This document shows positions 31,790-40,815 of a stretch of 46,536 nt of DNA, in pieces. The stretch's first letter is position 1, and every line of letters starts with the position of its first letter. The DNA comes from Treponema sp. Its GTDB lineage: Bacteria; Spirochaetota; Spirochaetia; Treponematales; Breznakiellaceae. Both the position numbers and the translations under genes were made by a program. The DNA is taken from positions 1-46,536 of the forward strand of contig JAISPH010000193.1 in NCBI GenBank assembly GCA_031275035.1. The letters run 5' to 3'. A model generated the notes under the pieces. It saw only the letters and a program-made list of their open reading frames with translations. It was not told the DNA's origin and did no database searches.

Positions 31790-32848
31790 ATGGCTAAGAC
31801 TTCAGGGTCCTCGGCATCCATTTCAGGTTCCGGCAAGAAGAAGAGCAGCAAGGAATTTACCGGAAGGCAGAAGGCAGCTATATTCCTGGTCAGTATAGGT
31901 TCGGAAATTTCTGCGGAGATATTCAAGTACCTCCGGGAAGATGAAATTGAAACCCTCACCTTCGAGATTGCCCGGCTTGAAACCATAGAGCCGGAACAGA
32001 AGGATGCGGTCCTCATGGAGTTCCAGGAACTCATGATGGCCAATGAGTTTATCTCCACCGGCGGCATCGACTATGCCCGGGAACTGCTGGAAAAATCCCT
32101 GGGGAGCCAGAAGGCCATTGACATCATCAACCGCCTTACCTCAAGCCTCCAGGTGCGGCCCTTTGACTTTATCCGCCGTACCGATCCGGCCCACCTCCTC
32201 AACTTTATCCAGCAGGAACATCCCCAGACCATCGCCCTGATCCTGGCCTACCTGGAACCGAATAAGGCGTCGATCATTCTGCAGAACCTTCCCCACGAGG
32301 TACAGAGCGATGTGGCCCGGCGTATCGCCACCATGGACCGTACCAGTCCCGAGGTGCTGCGGGAGGTGGAACGGGTGCTGGAGAAAAAACTTTCCACCCT
32401 GTCCAGCGAAGACTATACCGCCGCCGGCGGCGTCGAGAGCATTGTGGAGATCCTTAACCTGGTTGACCGGGCGTCGGAGAAGCAGATCATCGAAGCCCTG
32501 GAAGACGAGGACCCGGAACTGGCGGAGGAGATCAAGAAGCGGATGTTCGTTTTCGAAGACATTGTCATGCTGGACGACCGGGCTATTCAGAAGGTCATGC
32601 GGGAGGTGGATTCCCAGGAGCTGGCCAAGGCCCTCAAATCGGTGGATACCGAAGTCCAGGACAAAATCTTCAGGAATATGTCGAAGCGCGCCGCGGGTAT
32701 GCTCAAGGAAGACATGGAATACATGGGTCCGGTCCGCTTAAAGGACGTGGAAGAGGCCCAGCAGAAGATCGTCTCGATAATCCGTCATCTGGAAGATACC
32801 GGCGAAATCGTGGTCGCCCGTTCCGGCGAAGACGAATTGGTTGTATAG
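31790..32848 (+). CDS. fliG: Flagellar motor switch protein FliG
   Basis: A 352-residue switch and torque protein. The N-terminal domain binds FliF, the middle domain carries the EHPQT motif (QQEHPQTIALILAYL, about residues 143-157), and the C-terminal domain holds the charged torque helix DDRAIQKVMREVDSQELAKALK and MSKRAAGMLKEDMEYMGPVRLKDVEEAQ. An extra Ser/Gly/Lys-rich 20-residue start precedes the domain. Treponema carry two fliG genes; the position inside the flgB operon and the complete torque helix suggest the copy usually called fliG2. TTGGAGGA precedes the ATG. Confidence 0.97.
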   Translation: MAKTSGSSASISGSGKKKSSKEFTGRQKAAIFLVSIGSEISAEIFKYLREDEIETLTFEIARLETIEPEQKDAVLMEFQELMMANEFISTGGIDYARELLEKSLGSQKAIDIINRLTSSLQVRPFDFIRRTDPAHLLNFIQQEHPQTIALILAYLEPNKASIILQNLPHEVQSDVARRIATMDRTSPEVLREVERVLEKKLSTLSSEDYTAAGGVESIVEILNLVDRASEKQIIEALEDEDPELAEEIKKRMFVFEDIVMLDDRAIQKVMREVDSQELAKALKSVDTEVQDKIFRNMSKRAAGMLKEDMEYMGPVRLKDVEEAQQKIVSIIRHLEDTGEIVVARSGEDELVV

Positions 32849-32876
32849 GGCCCGGTTTTTATACGGCCCATTTAGG

Positions 32877-32895
32877 AGTTTTCCCGCGGAAAACT
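32877..32895. repeat. Small hairpin before fliH
   Basis: Perfect 8-bp inverted repeat AGTTTTCC (32877-32884) and GGAAAACT (32888-32895) with a 3-nt loop CGC, 13 nt before the fliH start. It is related in sequence to the hairpin at 5078-5098 and to the first hairpin before ftsZ (GGAAACT/AGTTTCC). Confidence 0.6.
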
Positions 32896-32908
32896 TCGAG
32901 GGGTAGAC

Positions 32909-33868
32909 ATGGCAAAGGCGGTATTCAGACCCAACGAGGTAACGCTCAGCGATAAAAAGATAGTCCTCGATCCTCCCCATGCTTTTCCCGATTTAGCCCA
33001 TCTTGCGGTTAAAAAGGAAGAGGACCTGGATGAGGTGGAGGAGATTGAACAGTACCAGGGGCCGACGGCGGATGATCTCCGGCGGGAAGCGGAGGATTTT
33101 AAGTCCCGGTGGGATACGGAACGGGAGGCCATGATCCGTTCCGCCAGGGTGGAGGCCGACAGCATCATCAAGGAGGCGGAGGAGGCGGCTTTTCAGGAAG
33201 TAAAGCGAAAGACCAGCGAAGCCCAGTCCCTTAGGCGGACGGCGGAGGATGAAGCGGAGAAGATCATCGCCGAAGCGAAACAGCAGGCCCAGGCCATTGA
33301 AACTGCCGCCCGTTCCGCTTTTGAAGCGGAACGGCAGGAAGCGGAGGAGCGGGGCAGGGCCGCGGGAAGGGAGGCGGGCTTCAGCGAAGGCAAGGCCGAG
33401 GTGGAGCGGCTTATTCAGCGGACCCAGACCATACTGGAACGGGCCCAGGACAAGCGGGCGGAGATCCTGGCGGAAACGGAACAGCAGATCATCGACCTCG
33501 TGCTCCTGATCTCCCGGAAGGTGATCAAGGTTATTTCCGAAAACCAGCGCAATGTGGTGATTTCCAATGTTGTTCAGGCCCTGCGGAAGGTGAAGGGCCG
33601 GGGAAATATTCTTATCCGGGTAAACATGATGGATCTTAAAATGACTTCGGATCATACCAAGGAATTCATCAAACTGGTGGAGGGAGCCAAGTCCATACAA
33701 ATAATCGAAGATTCCACCGTTGATCCCGGGGGCTGCGTTATCGAGACCGATTTTGGCGAAATCGACGCCCGGATATCGAGTCAGCTTGCAGAACTGGAAA
33801 CCAAGATTCTGGAAATTTCTCCTATCAAGGGCAGGGCAAAAACGGCGGCCATCGGCGAAGGAGTCTAG
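32909..33868 (+). CDS. fliH: Flagellar assembly protein FliH
   Basis: A 319-residue regulator of the export ATPase. The middle (about residues 55-165) is a long charged coiled coil rich in Ala, Glu, Lys and Arg, and the C-terminal third (AEILAETEQQIIDLVLLISRKVIKVISENQRNVVISNVVQALRKVKGRG, IRVNMMDL, GGCVIETDFGEIDARISSQLAELE) matches the FliH/YscL domain. It is longer than E. coli FliH (about 230) but within the spirochaete range. GAGGGG lies before the ATG. fliI follows after 26 nt, the usual partner. Confidence 0.93.
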   Translation: MAKAVFRPNEVTLSDKKIVLDPPHAFPDLAHLAVKKEEDLDEVEEIEQYQGPTADDLRREAEDFKSRWDTEREAMIRSARVEADSIIKEAEEAAFQEVKRKTSEAQSLRRTAEDEAEKIIAEAKQQAQAIETAARSAFEAERQEAEERGRAAGREAGFSEGKAEVERLIQRTQTILERAQDKRAEILAETEQQIIDLVLLISRKVIKVISENQRNVVISNVVQALRKVKGRGNILIRVNMMDLKMTSDHTKEFIKLVEGAKSIQIIEDSTVDPGGCVIETDFGEIDARISSQLAELETKILEISPIKGRAKTAAIGEGV

Positions 33869-33894
33869 GCTGCGGCGGGCCTGCGGAAGGAAAT

Positions 33895-35397
33895 ATGGAA
33901 ACTTTATTTGAAAAGTATATTGTTACCGCCGAAAGGGTTGAACCCATAAAGTGCGTGGGCCGCATCGTTAAGGTCCAGGGCCTGCTGATTGAAAGCCTCG
34001 GTCCCGGCGCAGTGATCGGCGAGGTCTGCAGAATTGTGGCGCCCAAGGGCAGGGGCAGCATTCAGGCGGAGGTGGTGGGACTCCGGGGCGAGATGGTGCA
34101 GCTTATGGCCTACGAGGATACCGGCGGCATCGAGGTGGGGAACAGGGTAATCGCCTCCGGGACCCGCCTGGAGGTGGCGGTTTCCAATAAGCTGCTGGGC
34201 AGGGTCCTCAATTCCAGGGGTAAACCCAGCGATGGCAGGGAAGACATTGACGCCCCGGTAAAATATCCCGCCATGGCAAGCCCCCCGGACCCCCTGAAAC
34301 GCAGGCGTATAACCCGGCGTATCTCCACGGGGGTACGGGCCATCGACGGCCTCCTTACAATAGGCCGGGGCCAGCGGCTGGGGATCTTTGCCGGGTCCGG
34401 GGTGGGGAAATCCTCCCTCCTGGGAATGATAGCCCGGAACACCAGCGCCGACGTTAACGTGATCGCCCTTATCGGGGAACGGGGCCGGGAGGTCAATGAC
34501 TTTATCGAAAGGGATCTGGGGAGTGAAGGTCTTGCCCGGAGCGTACTGGTGGTGGCGACCTCCGATGAGCCCCCCCTGTCCCGTCTCCGGGGGGCCTATG
34601 TAGCCGCCGCGGTGGCGGAGTACTTCCGGGATCAGGGGCTGGACGTGATGCTTTTCTTTGATTCGGTAACCCGCTTCGCCCGGGCCCAGCGTGAGATAGG
34701 GCTCGCCGCCGGAGAGCCCCCCGCTACCAGGGGCTATACCCCCAGCGTCTTTGATTCCATGCCTAAACTGCTGGAACGTTCCGGTACCGCCGAAAGGGGC
34801 AGTATCACCGGCTTTTATACCGTCCTCGTTGACGGGGACGATATGGATGAGCCCATATCCGATACGGTCCGGGGAATCCTGGACGGCCACGTGGTACTTT
34901 CCCGGCGGCTGGCGGCGCGTTACCATTATCCGTCCATCGATGTTTTACAGAGCGTTTCCCGGCTGGCCCCGGCGGTTTCCGGGAAAGCGGCCGGCCAGGC
35001 CGCGGGAGTTGTCCGCCGGAACATGGCCATCTATGCGGAGTCCGAGGACCTTATCAACGTAGGGGCCTATCATGCGGGTTCCAACCCGGCGATTGACGAA
35101 GCTATTGCCAGGCATCAGGGTATTGAAAATTTTCTTATACAGGGACTGGACGAAGGCTCCTCCCTGGAAGAAACCCTGTCCCTGTTAAGCGAGGTTTCGG
35201 GGGTTCCCATACCTGAAGAAGAGATGATCGATCCTGCTCCCCGGAAGGTCTTTCCCGGTTCTCCGGCGGAGGACCGGCAGGAACCGTCCGCCGCCGGATT
35301 TCCCCAGGGTTACGATAAAACCCCGGACGGTTCTGCCGGAACAGATATCCCCGCCGCTGGCGGCGTCCTCTCCGCGGATACGGTTACGGTTCCATGA
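33895..35397 (+). CDS. fliI: Flagellum-specific ATPase FliI
   Basis: A 500-residue F1-beta-like ATPase that energises flagellar type III export. Walker A GSGVGKSS is at 167-174 (within GIFAGSGVGKSSLLGMIA), Walker B in DVMLFFDSVTRFARAQREIGLAAGEPPATRGYTPSVF, and the catalytic-loop GSITGFYTVLVDGDDMDEPI. The last 55-60 residues are a Pro/Gly/Ser-rich extension not seen in standard FliI (about 440-460). AAGGAAAT precedes the ATG. The stop overlaps fliJ by 4 nt. Confidence 0.97.
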   Translation: METLFEKYIVTAERVEPIKCVGRIVKVQGLLIESLGPGAVIGEVCRIVAPKGRGSIQAEVVGLRGEMVQLMAYEDTGGIEVGNRVIASGTRLEVAVSNKLLGRVLNSRGKPSDGREDIDAPVKYPAMASPPDPLKRRRITRRISTGVRAIDGLLTIGRGQRLGIFAGSGVGKSSLLGMIARNTSADVNVIALIGERGREVNDFIERDLGSEGLARSVLVVATSDEPPLSRLRGAYVAAAVAEYFRDQGLDVMLFFDSVTRFARAQREIGLAAGEPPATRGYTPSVFDSMPKLLERSGTAERGSITGFYTVLVDGDDMDEPISDTVRGILDGHVVLSRRLAARYHYPSIDVLQSVSRLAPAVSGKAAGQAAGVVRRNMAIYAESEDLINVGAYHAGSNPAIDEAIARHQGIENFLIQGLDEGSSLEETLSLLSEVSGVPIPEEEMIDPAPRKVFPGSPAEDRQEPSAAGFPQGYDKTPDGSAGTDIPAAGGVLSADTVTVP

Positions 35398-35831
35398 AGC
35401 GTTTTAAGTTCGGCCTGGAAAAGGTACTGGAACTTCGGGCCTACCGGGAACGGGAAGCCGAAATAGAACTGGGCAAGGCCATAGGTATTCTGACGGAAAT
35501 AGAAAATAAGATTTTCAACCTTGCCCGGGAACGGATCAAGGCCGCGGGGGAACGTTTTTCCCAGGGACCCGGGCAGATACAGAACTATGACCGTTACATA
35601 CTGAGGCTCGATAAAACCCGGGACCGTCTTCTGGAGGACGCCGCCCGGGCGGAGCTTAAAGTTGCCGAAGCCCGGGAAACATACCTCGCCGCATCCGGGG
35701 AACGGAAGGCCGTCGATAAGATAAAGGAGCGCCGGCGGGAGGAGTACCGTAAAGAGGCGCTGGCGGAAGAGATCAAAACCCTGGACGACAGCTCGGGCGG
35801 TTCTTTGGCGAGAAAGCTGGTGATGGGATAG
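35394..35831 (+). CDS. fliJ: Flagellar export chaperone FliJ
   Basis: A 145-residue, highly charged, all-helical protein: FKFGLEKVLELRAYREREAEIELGKAIG at the start, then continuous coiled coil to VDKIKERRREEYRKEALAEEIKTLDD. This matches FliJ, the stalk-like helical hairpin that sits in the FliI ring. It starts inside the fliI stop (ATGA). It is the last gene of the run; 40 bp later the convergent YitT-family gene ends, with only a short GC stem (CCGGCG/CGCCGG near 35833-35855) between them and no T-run. Confidence 0.9.
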   Translation: MKRFKFGLEKVLELRAYREREAEIELGKAIGILTEIENKIFNLARERIKAAGERFSQGPGQIQNYDRYILRLDKTRDRLLEDAARAELKVAEARETYLAASGERKAVDKIKERRREEYRKEALAEEIKTLDDSSGGSLARKLVMG

Positions 35832-35871
35832 GCCGGCGCTTCCGTGATCCGCCGGGGCGGAGCCGCAGCGG

Positions 35872-36780
35872 CTAATCCCTGGGCCGCATATAGAATCTGC
35901 CGTTGATCTGTTCGGTTTTAAGGACGTTGATAAAGGCGCCGGGATCTATCTGCTTTATCTTTGCGATAAGGGGGTTCACCTCGTCGGCGGAAACCACCGA
36001 GTAGAGCAGCGCCCGCTTCTTCCGCTGGAAGAAACCGCGGCCCATAAGGGAAGTGGCGGCATGGTGCGTCATGTCCCGAATTAGTGCATAGACCTCGTCG
36101 GGTTTAACGGTAACGATGAGCATGGTCCGCTGCTGGTATCCCCGGTAGAGAAACGAGAGGGCCATGGTTGCGGTAAATTGAAAGATGATCGAGTAGAGCG
36201 CCCTGTCCAGGGCAAAGAGACAGGCCGCCGCCGCCAGGACCATGCAGTTTCCGGCAAAGATATAATTCCACGCATCCTTCCGGTATTTTTCAGAGATGAA
36301 AATGGCGATAAAATCCGTCCCCCCCGAACTTGCCCCCGCATAGAGGCAAAGGGCGATGGAAACAGCGTTGAGAAGGCCCCCGAATACCGCGGACAAGAGG
36401 ATGTCGTGGAGCTGGATAATTTCGATAAACATCGGCGGCATCCAGTCGGTAAGAAACCCGCTTACGATAATCTGGAGGCAGGAGTACAGGGCAAACCTTT
36501 TTCCGATATATTTAAGGCAAATGAGCGCCGGCGCCGCATTGAGCGCATATAAAATGATGCTGAAGGGTATCCGCACATTGCCGAAACGCAGGGCCGTTTC
36601 CTGGATGAGCAGGGTAAGGCCCGTAAAACCGCCGGGAACAAGCGCCCCCGCATGGATAAAGGTATTGACGTTAAACGCCATTAAACCGGAACTGAGGAGA
36701 ATGAGGCACAAACGTTTCGGGGTGCTGCCGGACGGCTGCCCGGCAGAATCCATTGTTCCTGTTTCCTTATGTTCCGGCAT
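35872..36780 (-). CDS. YitT-family membrane protein (DUF161 with DUF2179 domain)
   Basis: A 302-residue protein with five or six membrane segments in residues about 25-205 (for example LILLSSGLMAFNVNTFIHAGALVPGGFTGLTLLIQE and SAVFGGLLNAVSIALCLYAGASSGGTDFIAIFIS) and a soluble C-terminal domain with FLYRGYQQRTMLIVTVKPDEVYALI and RKKRALLYSVVSADEVNPLIAKIKQIDPGAFINV. The GGFTG and SSGGTDFIA motifs typify YitT proteins, whose transport or signalling role is not settled. ATG 36780 lacks a ribosome site; ATG at 36753, preceded by AAGGAAACAGGA, is a reasonable alternative. It follows the membrane gene upstream by 9 nt, so they are probably co-expressed. Confidence 0.83.
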   Translation of the reverse strand: MPEHKETGTMDSAGQPSGSTPKRLCLILLSSGLMAFNVNTFIHAGALVPGGFTGLTLLIQETALRFGNVRIPFSIILYALNAAPALICLKYIGKRFALYSCLQIIVSGFLTDWMPPMFIEIIQLHDILLSAVFGGLLNAVSIALCLYAGASSGGTDFIAIFISEKYRKDAWNYIFAGNCMVLAAAACLFALDRALYSIIFQFTATMALSFLYRGYQQRTMLIVTVKPDEVYALIRDMTHHAATSLMGRGFFQRKKRALLYSVVSADEVNPLIAKIKQIDPGAFINVLKTEQINGRFYMRPRD

Positions 36781-36789
36781 TACGGTTTG

Positions 36790-37425
36790 CTACATCCAGC
36801 CCATGATGCCGAAGATGATAAGCAGCAGTATATCGACGCCGTATATATACCCCAGGGCCTTGAACTGATTTTTCCGAACCTTCATGTCATGCACGAGAAA
36901 GGCCGCCGCAAAAAAAGGTACATAACCGATAAGCCAGATAAGCCAGGGGGCGCGGGCATTCCACCAGGGATAATCCCAGCTCAGTACCCCCGCATAGTTA
37001 AGAAATATTTCCACCGCCACCCCTATCAGCGCATAGACGCCGGTCAGCAGTATCCGGTTGTTGACGCCGAGGATCTTCTTTTTCGGATCCCTGGGCAGCC
37101 CTGTGCAGGCAATAATGCCCGCAATGGCAAACATGAAGGATATTTCGACGTTATAGCCGATGAGCAGCTGCAGCGCCGTATCCCCCCGGGGGGCGCCCCA
37201 TACCGGAGCATAGCCGGTGGCGTGAAAAACGATGCTGTTCCATACCTCGTTAAAGAGATCCATCCCCCACAATGCCAAACCGCCCAGTACCACATCGATA
37301 TGCTTCTTGCGGATTTCATGGAAATATATGTACTGTACAATGACCAGCAGGGGAATAATATACCAGTGCATGGTCTCCTGCGGGCGGCGCAGGATTGCCA
37401 ATGAAGCCAGGGCGGATTCTGTCAT
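36790..37425 (-). CDS. Polytopic membrane protein of unknown function
   Basis: A 211-residue integral membrane protein, not recognised. About six segments are seen: roughly 20-37 (MHWYIIPLLVIVQYIYF), 45-60, 87-108 (LLIGYNVEISFMFAIAGIIAC), 124-144 (RILLTGVYALIGVAVEIFLNY), 158-176 (APWLIWLIGYVPFFAAAFLV) and 190-210. Aromatic and polar residues inside the helices (GYNVEISF, GVAVEIFLNYAG, SWDYPWWN) hint at a binding pocket or enzyme rather than a plain scaffold. A very good ribosome site, TAGGAGG, lies 6 nt before the ATG. Upstream is a 236-bp hairpin-rich gap. Confidence 0.7.
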   Translation of the reverse strand: MTESALASLAILRRPQETMHWYIIPLLVIVQYIYFHEIRKKHIDVVLGGLALWGMDLFNEVWNSIVFHATGYAPVWGAPRGDTALQLLIGYNVEISFMFAIAGIIACTGLPRDPKKKILGVNNRILLTGVYALIGVAVEIFLNYAGVLSWDYPWWNARAPWLIWLIGYVPFFAAAFLVHDMKVRKNQFKALGYIYGVDILLLIIFGIMGWM

Positions 37426-37661
37426 AGATAACCTCCTATAAAATTCCGGCGGAAATACGGGGGGACACTGAAAAACATCAGTTTTTCAGTGTCCCCTTAC
37501 CCCCGGCAGCCTGTTGCGCTTGTGGATTTTTGCGCCGCCGGGGGCGCAAAAACCTCGATTACCGGGGCCGCTTCGGACTAAAAGTCCGCGGGAGTTTGCA
37601 GGGTAAAAAACCGCCTAATCTGCGATTTTTCGGGGTTTTACGCGCGAAGCGCAGCAAACTC
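37426..37661. repeat. Gene-free gap with an array of inverted repeats
   Basis: Four inverted repeats in 200 bp. 37461-37496: perfect 16-bp stem (GGGGACACTGAAAAAC arm) with loop ATCA. 37527-37552: 10-bp stem TTTTTGCGCC/GGCGCAAAAA, 6-nt loop. 37574-37588: CGGACT/AGTCCG, 3-nt loop. GGAGTTTGC near 37591 with GCAAACTCC near 37653 (9 bp, distant arms). No open reading frame or clear promoter was found. For the minus-strand transcript leaving the uridine-kinase-like gene this is a structured spacer before the membrane gene; no arm is followed by a good T-run. Confidence 0.7.
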
Positions 37662-39347
37662 CTAGTATTTAAATTCTGATTCTCCTATAAATTCCCGAAG
37701 AATGCTTGTACCCGGCACATACTGGGGCGGTATGGGCGCAAAGTTTTCAAGAAAGGCAAGGAGTCGTACCGCCTCGGAGTATTCCGTCATGGTGGGCTTT
37801 ACCGAGCGGAGCAGGGGTTCGGCATATACCTTCAGCACCGACAGCTCGTAATCCAGGGCCGAATTGAAGGCCGCGTCGGCGCTGTCCTGGAAGGGGAAGA
37901 TATGCCTCCGCTCGCCCTGTTGAACGCTGGGCCACATCCTGAAAGTTTTTACCGCTCCGGTACCCCGGAACTGGTAGTCCCGGACCATACGCCGCAGAAG
38001 CCGGTTATCGCTGGTGGGGATGCGGTTATGATCGTCCAGGTTAAGCTGGGTCAGGGCGGATACGTAGAGCTTGAATTTCTTTTCCGCCTCTATCTGGGAG
38101 GTCAGCTCATCGTTAAGGCCGTGGATACCCTCTACGATCAGGAGGGACTGTTCATCCAGGCGTATGGGATTTCCCCGCTCCCGCCGGGTTCCGGTCTTAA
38201 AATCAAAGACGGGGATGTCCACTTCCTTTCCTGCCAGGAGATCCAGAAGCTGCCGGTTCAGGTAGGGAACATCCAGGGCTTCAAGGCATTCCAGATCGGG
38301 CTGGCCCTTTTCATCCTTGGGGGCCAGACTGGGATTCCTGTAATAATCGTCCAAACTTACCGCGATGGGGATCATGCCCATCACCTTTAACTGGATGGAG
38401 AGCCGTTTGGCGGTAGTGGTTTTGCCGGAACTGGAAGGGCCGGCGATGAGGATGATCCGGACCGTATCCCGGCGGCGGTAAATTTTTTCGGCAATCTCGG
38501 CCATCTTTTTCGACTGGAAAGCTTCGGCTATTCTGATATAGTCCCTGAAGGTCCGGTCCGCCACCAGCCGGTTAAGGTGGCCTACGGCATGGACCCCGAC
38601 GATGCGGCCCCATTTTTTATATTCCCGGTAAACCGAAAACAGTCCGGGACTGTCCTCGAAGGGATCTATCGTTTTTTTGCCGAAGCCGGGGGAACGGAGG
38701 AGAAAGCCGTCCTCATAGGGCAAAAGCTGAAAAACCGCAAGGAAGCCCGTGCGGTATACCAGGGGGGCGACGTAGAGATCCACAAAACCCTGACATTCAT
38801 TGATCTGTACCTTGGAGTCGCTCCGCTGTTCAAAGAGGAGCAGGGTATCGGACTGTTTGTTTTTTTCAAAAAGTTCCAGGGCTTCGGCATAGGCCATATA
38901 ACCGAAGCTGATAGGAAGATCCGCCCCGACCAGGGCTTTCATCTCCCCTTCAAGTTTCTGTACCTCTTCGGCTTCGGGCTTTTTCCCGTCGACAAAGGTA
39001 TAGTAGTAACTGTTCTTCATGGAGGGGCCGATATAAAGGCGCCGTTCGGGAAAAAGCTTCCGGGCGGCCACGGCCAGGATAAAGGCCAGAGACCGGCGGC
39101 AGATCAGCAGCCCGTCGGAGCTGTCCAGAGATACGGGCTCCAGGGTACAGTTGACCTCCAGCTTTGTTGAAAGGGGAAGTATCTCGTTATTCACCCTGAC
39201 GGCGGCCAGCCCGCCGGGGATCCGGCCGAAACTTTCAAGAAAGGTATCCACCGGAACGCCGAAGGGACAGGTAACAGGAATCCCGTTTTTTGCGCCCCCC
39301 GGACCGGTTTTGTCAAACTGTACCTGGATGGTATTGGTAACGTTCAT
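37662..39347 (-). CDS. Uridine-kinase/phosphoribulokinase-type nucleoside kinase with N-terminal TGS and ThrRS-like domains
   Basis: A 561-residue protein. Residues 1-70 resemble a TGS domain (VTCPFGVPVDTFLESFGRIPGGLAAVRVNNEI), about 75-200 a threonyl-tRNA-synthetase second additional domain (SMKNSYYYTFVDGKKP, YVAPLVYRTGF), and about 290-561 a P-loop kinase with Walker A GPSSSGKTT at 303-311 and substrate-site motifs VSLDDYY, PVFDFKTGTR, LLIVEGIHGLND. This three-part architecture is known in a subset of bacterial uridine-kinase-like proteins; the true substrate and the role of the synthetase-like part are unclear. AAGGAAG precedes the ATG. pncB lies 28 nt upstream, so it belongs to the pnc unit. 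Confidence 0.87.
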   Translation of the reverse strand: MNVTNTIQVQFDKTGPGGAKNGIPVTCPFGVPVDTFLESFGRIPGGLAAVRVNNEILPLSTKLEVNCTLEPVSLDSSDGLLICRRSLAFILAVAARKLFPERRLYIGPSMKNSYYYTFVDGKKPEAEEVQKLEGEMKALVGADLPISFGYMAYAEALELFEKNKQSDTLLLFEQRSDSKVQINECQGFVDLYVAPLVYRTGFLAVFQLLPYEDGFLLRSPGFGKKTIDPFEDSPGLFSVYREYKKWGRIVGVHAVGHLNRLVADRTFRDYIRIAEAFQSKKMAEIAEKIYRRRDTVRIILIAGPSSSGKTTTAKRLSIQLKVMGMIPIAVSLDDYYRNPSLAPKDEKGQPDLECLEALDVPYLNRQLLDLLAGKEVDIPVFDFKTGTRRERGNPIRLDEQSLLIVEGIHGLNDELTSQIEAEKKFKLYVSALTQLNLDDHNRIPTSDNRLLRRMVRDYQFRGTGAVKTFRMWPSVQQGERRHIFPFQDSADAAFNSALDYELSVLKVYAEPLLRSVKPTMTEYSEAVRLLAFLENFAPIPPQYVPGTSILREFIGESEFKY

Positions 39348-39375
39348 GTTTCTTCCTTAATTTGAAGCGGCATGT

Positions 39376-40815
39376 TCAGAGATCGCCCAGGTGCTTTTGG
39401 ATAAGTTCCAGTTTAAGATCCCGCAGTTTTTCGGTAACCGATACCTTGTAGATGTGGGGATTGAGGAACCGCTTGTAGCTCTGATCAAAACTTTCAAGTC
39501 CCGTCTTAACCCGCTGCTGTATCTCCTTCAAAGAGGGCTGCGCCGCCGCGGGTCTTCCCTTGTCAAAGCGGATCTTCAGCAGGGGCTCCGCCTCGCCCTC
39601 GAAGACATGGTAAAAATGGCGGTAGTCCGCGGAGCTGTGCCAGAAGACACAGCGCCTGCCCCGTTCCGGGGGAGCTTCCCCCTCAAGGCCGAGTACGTCC
39701 ACCACCGCCATGTTCTGGGAATCTTTGATACGCCAGAGCTGCTTGACCCCGGGGTTGGTGGTTTTTTCGGGATGATCCGAAACCTTGATGACCGGCGCAA
39801 GATCTCCAGAGGCGCTTTCCCGGGCCGCCAGCTTGTATACCCCGCTGAAAGCCGCTTCGCAACCCCCGGTAACCATTTGGGTTCCCACTCCCCAGCTGTT
39901 TACCGGAGCTCCCGCATTGGTCAGAGTTTGGATTATGGACTCGTCCAAATCGTTGGATACCGCAATAGTTGCCCCGGTAAATCCCGCGGCATCGAGGATC
40001 TTCCGCACCTCCACGGAAAGATAATGGATATCCCCGGAATCCAGGCGTATTCCGAAGTTCTTTCCCTTGGCCGCCAGCTCCCTGCCGATCTTAACCGCAT
40101 TCTGGACGCCGCTTTTAAGGGTGTTGTAGGTATCAATAAGGAACACCGGATGTTCCGGGTATATATCCGCATAGGCCCGGAAAGCTTCCTCTTCGCTGGG
40201 ATAGGCCATAACCCAGGAATGGGCCATGGTTCCCATCACAGGGATGCCGTATTCCTTCCCTGCCAGTACGTTGGAGGTACCCGAGGCGCCTCCGATAAAT
40301 GCCGCCCGGGAAGCGGACATGGCCCCGTCGGGACCCTGGGCCCGGCGGAGGCCGAATTCCATGATGGCTCCTTTGTTTGAGGCAAGCCAGACCCGGGCGG
40401 TTTTGGTGGCGATCAGGCTTTGGAAGTTGATGATGTTGAGGAGCATTCCCTCTATGATTTGACATTCAATAAGCCCCCCGTCAAGGCGAAGCAGAGGTTC
40501 CTGGGGGAAAATAACGGTTCCCTCATCCACCGCCCAAAGGGTTCCGGTAAACCGGAAGTCCCTCAGGTAATCCAGAAAGGGCTCTTCAAAAAAACCGAGA
40601 CCCTTCAGGTAGGCGATATCCTCCGGGGAAAATGAAAAGGATTCCAGCGCGTCCAGCAGGGGGCCGAGTCCCGCAAATATGGAAAAGCCTCCGCCGAAGG
40701 GCTGCCGGCGGAAAAACATATCGAAAACAGCCCGGCGGTTTATGTTTTTTTTCCAATAACCCTGGGCCATGGAGAGGGAGTAGAAATCCGTAAACAGGGC
40801 GGAAAAATTTTTCAC
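39376..40815 (-). CDS. pncB: Nicotinate phosphoribosyltransferase
   Basis: A 479-residue enzyme that joins nicotinate to PRPP to make nicotinate mononucleotide in NAD salvage. Family marks are TDFYSLSMAQGYWK at the start, the FDMFFRRQPFGGGFSIFAG block, EFGLRRAQGPDGAMSASRAAFIGGASGTSNVLA (phosphate and base site), MGTMAHSWVMAY with the catalytic His region, and FGIRLDSGDI. It fits the longer bacterial class of the family. GTG start at 40815 overlaps the pncA stop by 4 nt. The PRPP it needs is made by Prs, encoded 3 kb away on the other strand. Confidence 0.95.
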   Translation of the reverse strand: MKNFSALFTDFYSLSMAQGYWKKNINRRAVFDMFFRRQPFGGGFSIFAGLGPLLDALESFSFSPEDIAYLKGLGFFEEPFLDYLRDFRFTGTLWAVDEGTVIFPQEPLLRLDGGLIECQIIEGMLLNIINFQSLIATKTARVWLASNKGAIMEFGLRRAQGPDGAMSASRAAFIGGASGTSNVLAGKEYGIPVMGTMAHSWVMAYPSEEEAFRAYADIYPEHPVFLIDTYNTLKSGVQNAVKIGRELAAKGKNFGIRLDSGDIHYLSVEVRKILDAAGFTGATIAVSNDLDESIIQTLTNAGAPVNSWGVGTQMVTGGCEAAFSGVYKLAARESASGDLAPVIKVSDHPEKTTNPGVKQLWRIKDSQNMAVVDVLGLEGEAPPERGRRCVFWHSSADYRHFYHVFEGEAEPLLKIRFDKGRPAAAQPSLKEIQQRVKTGLESFDQSYKRFLNPHIYKVSVTEKLRDLKLELIQKHLGDL

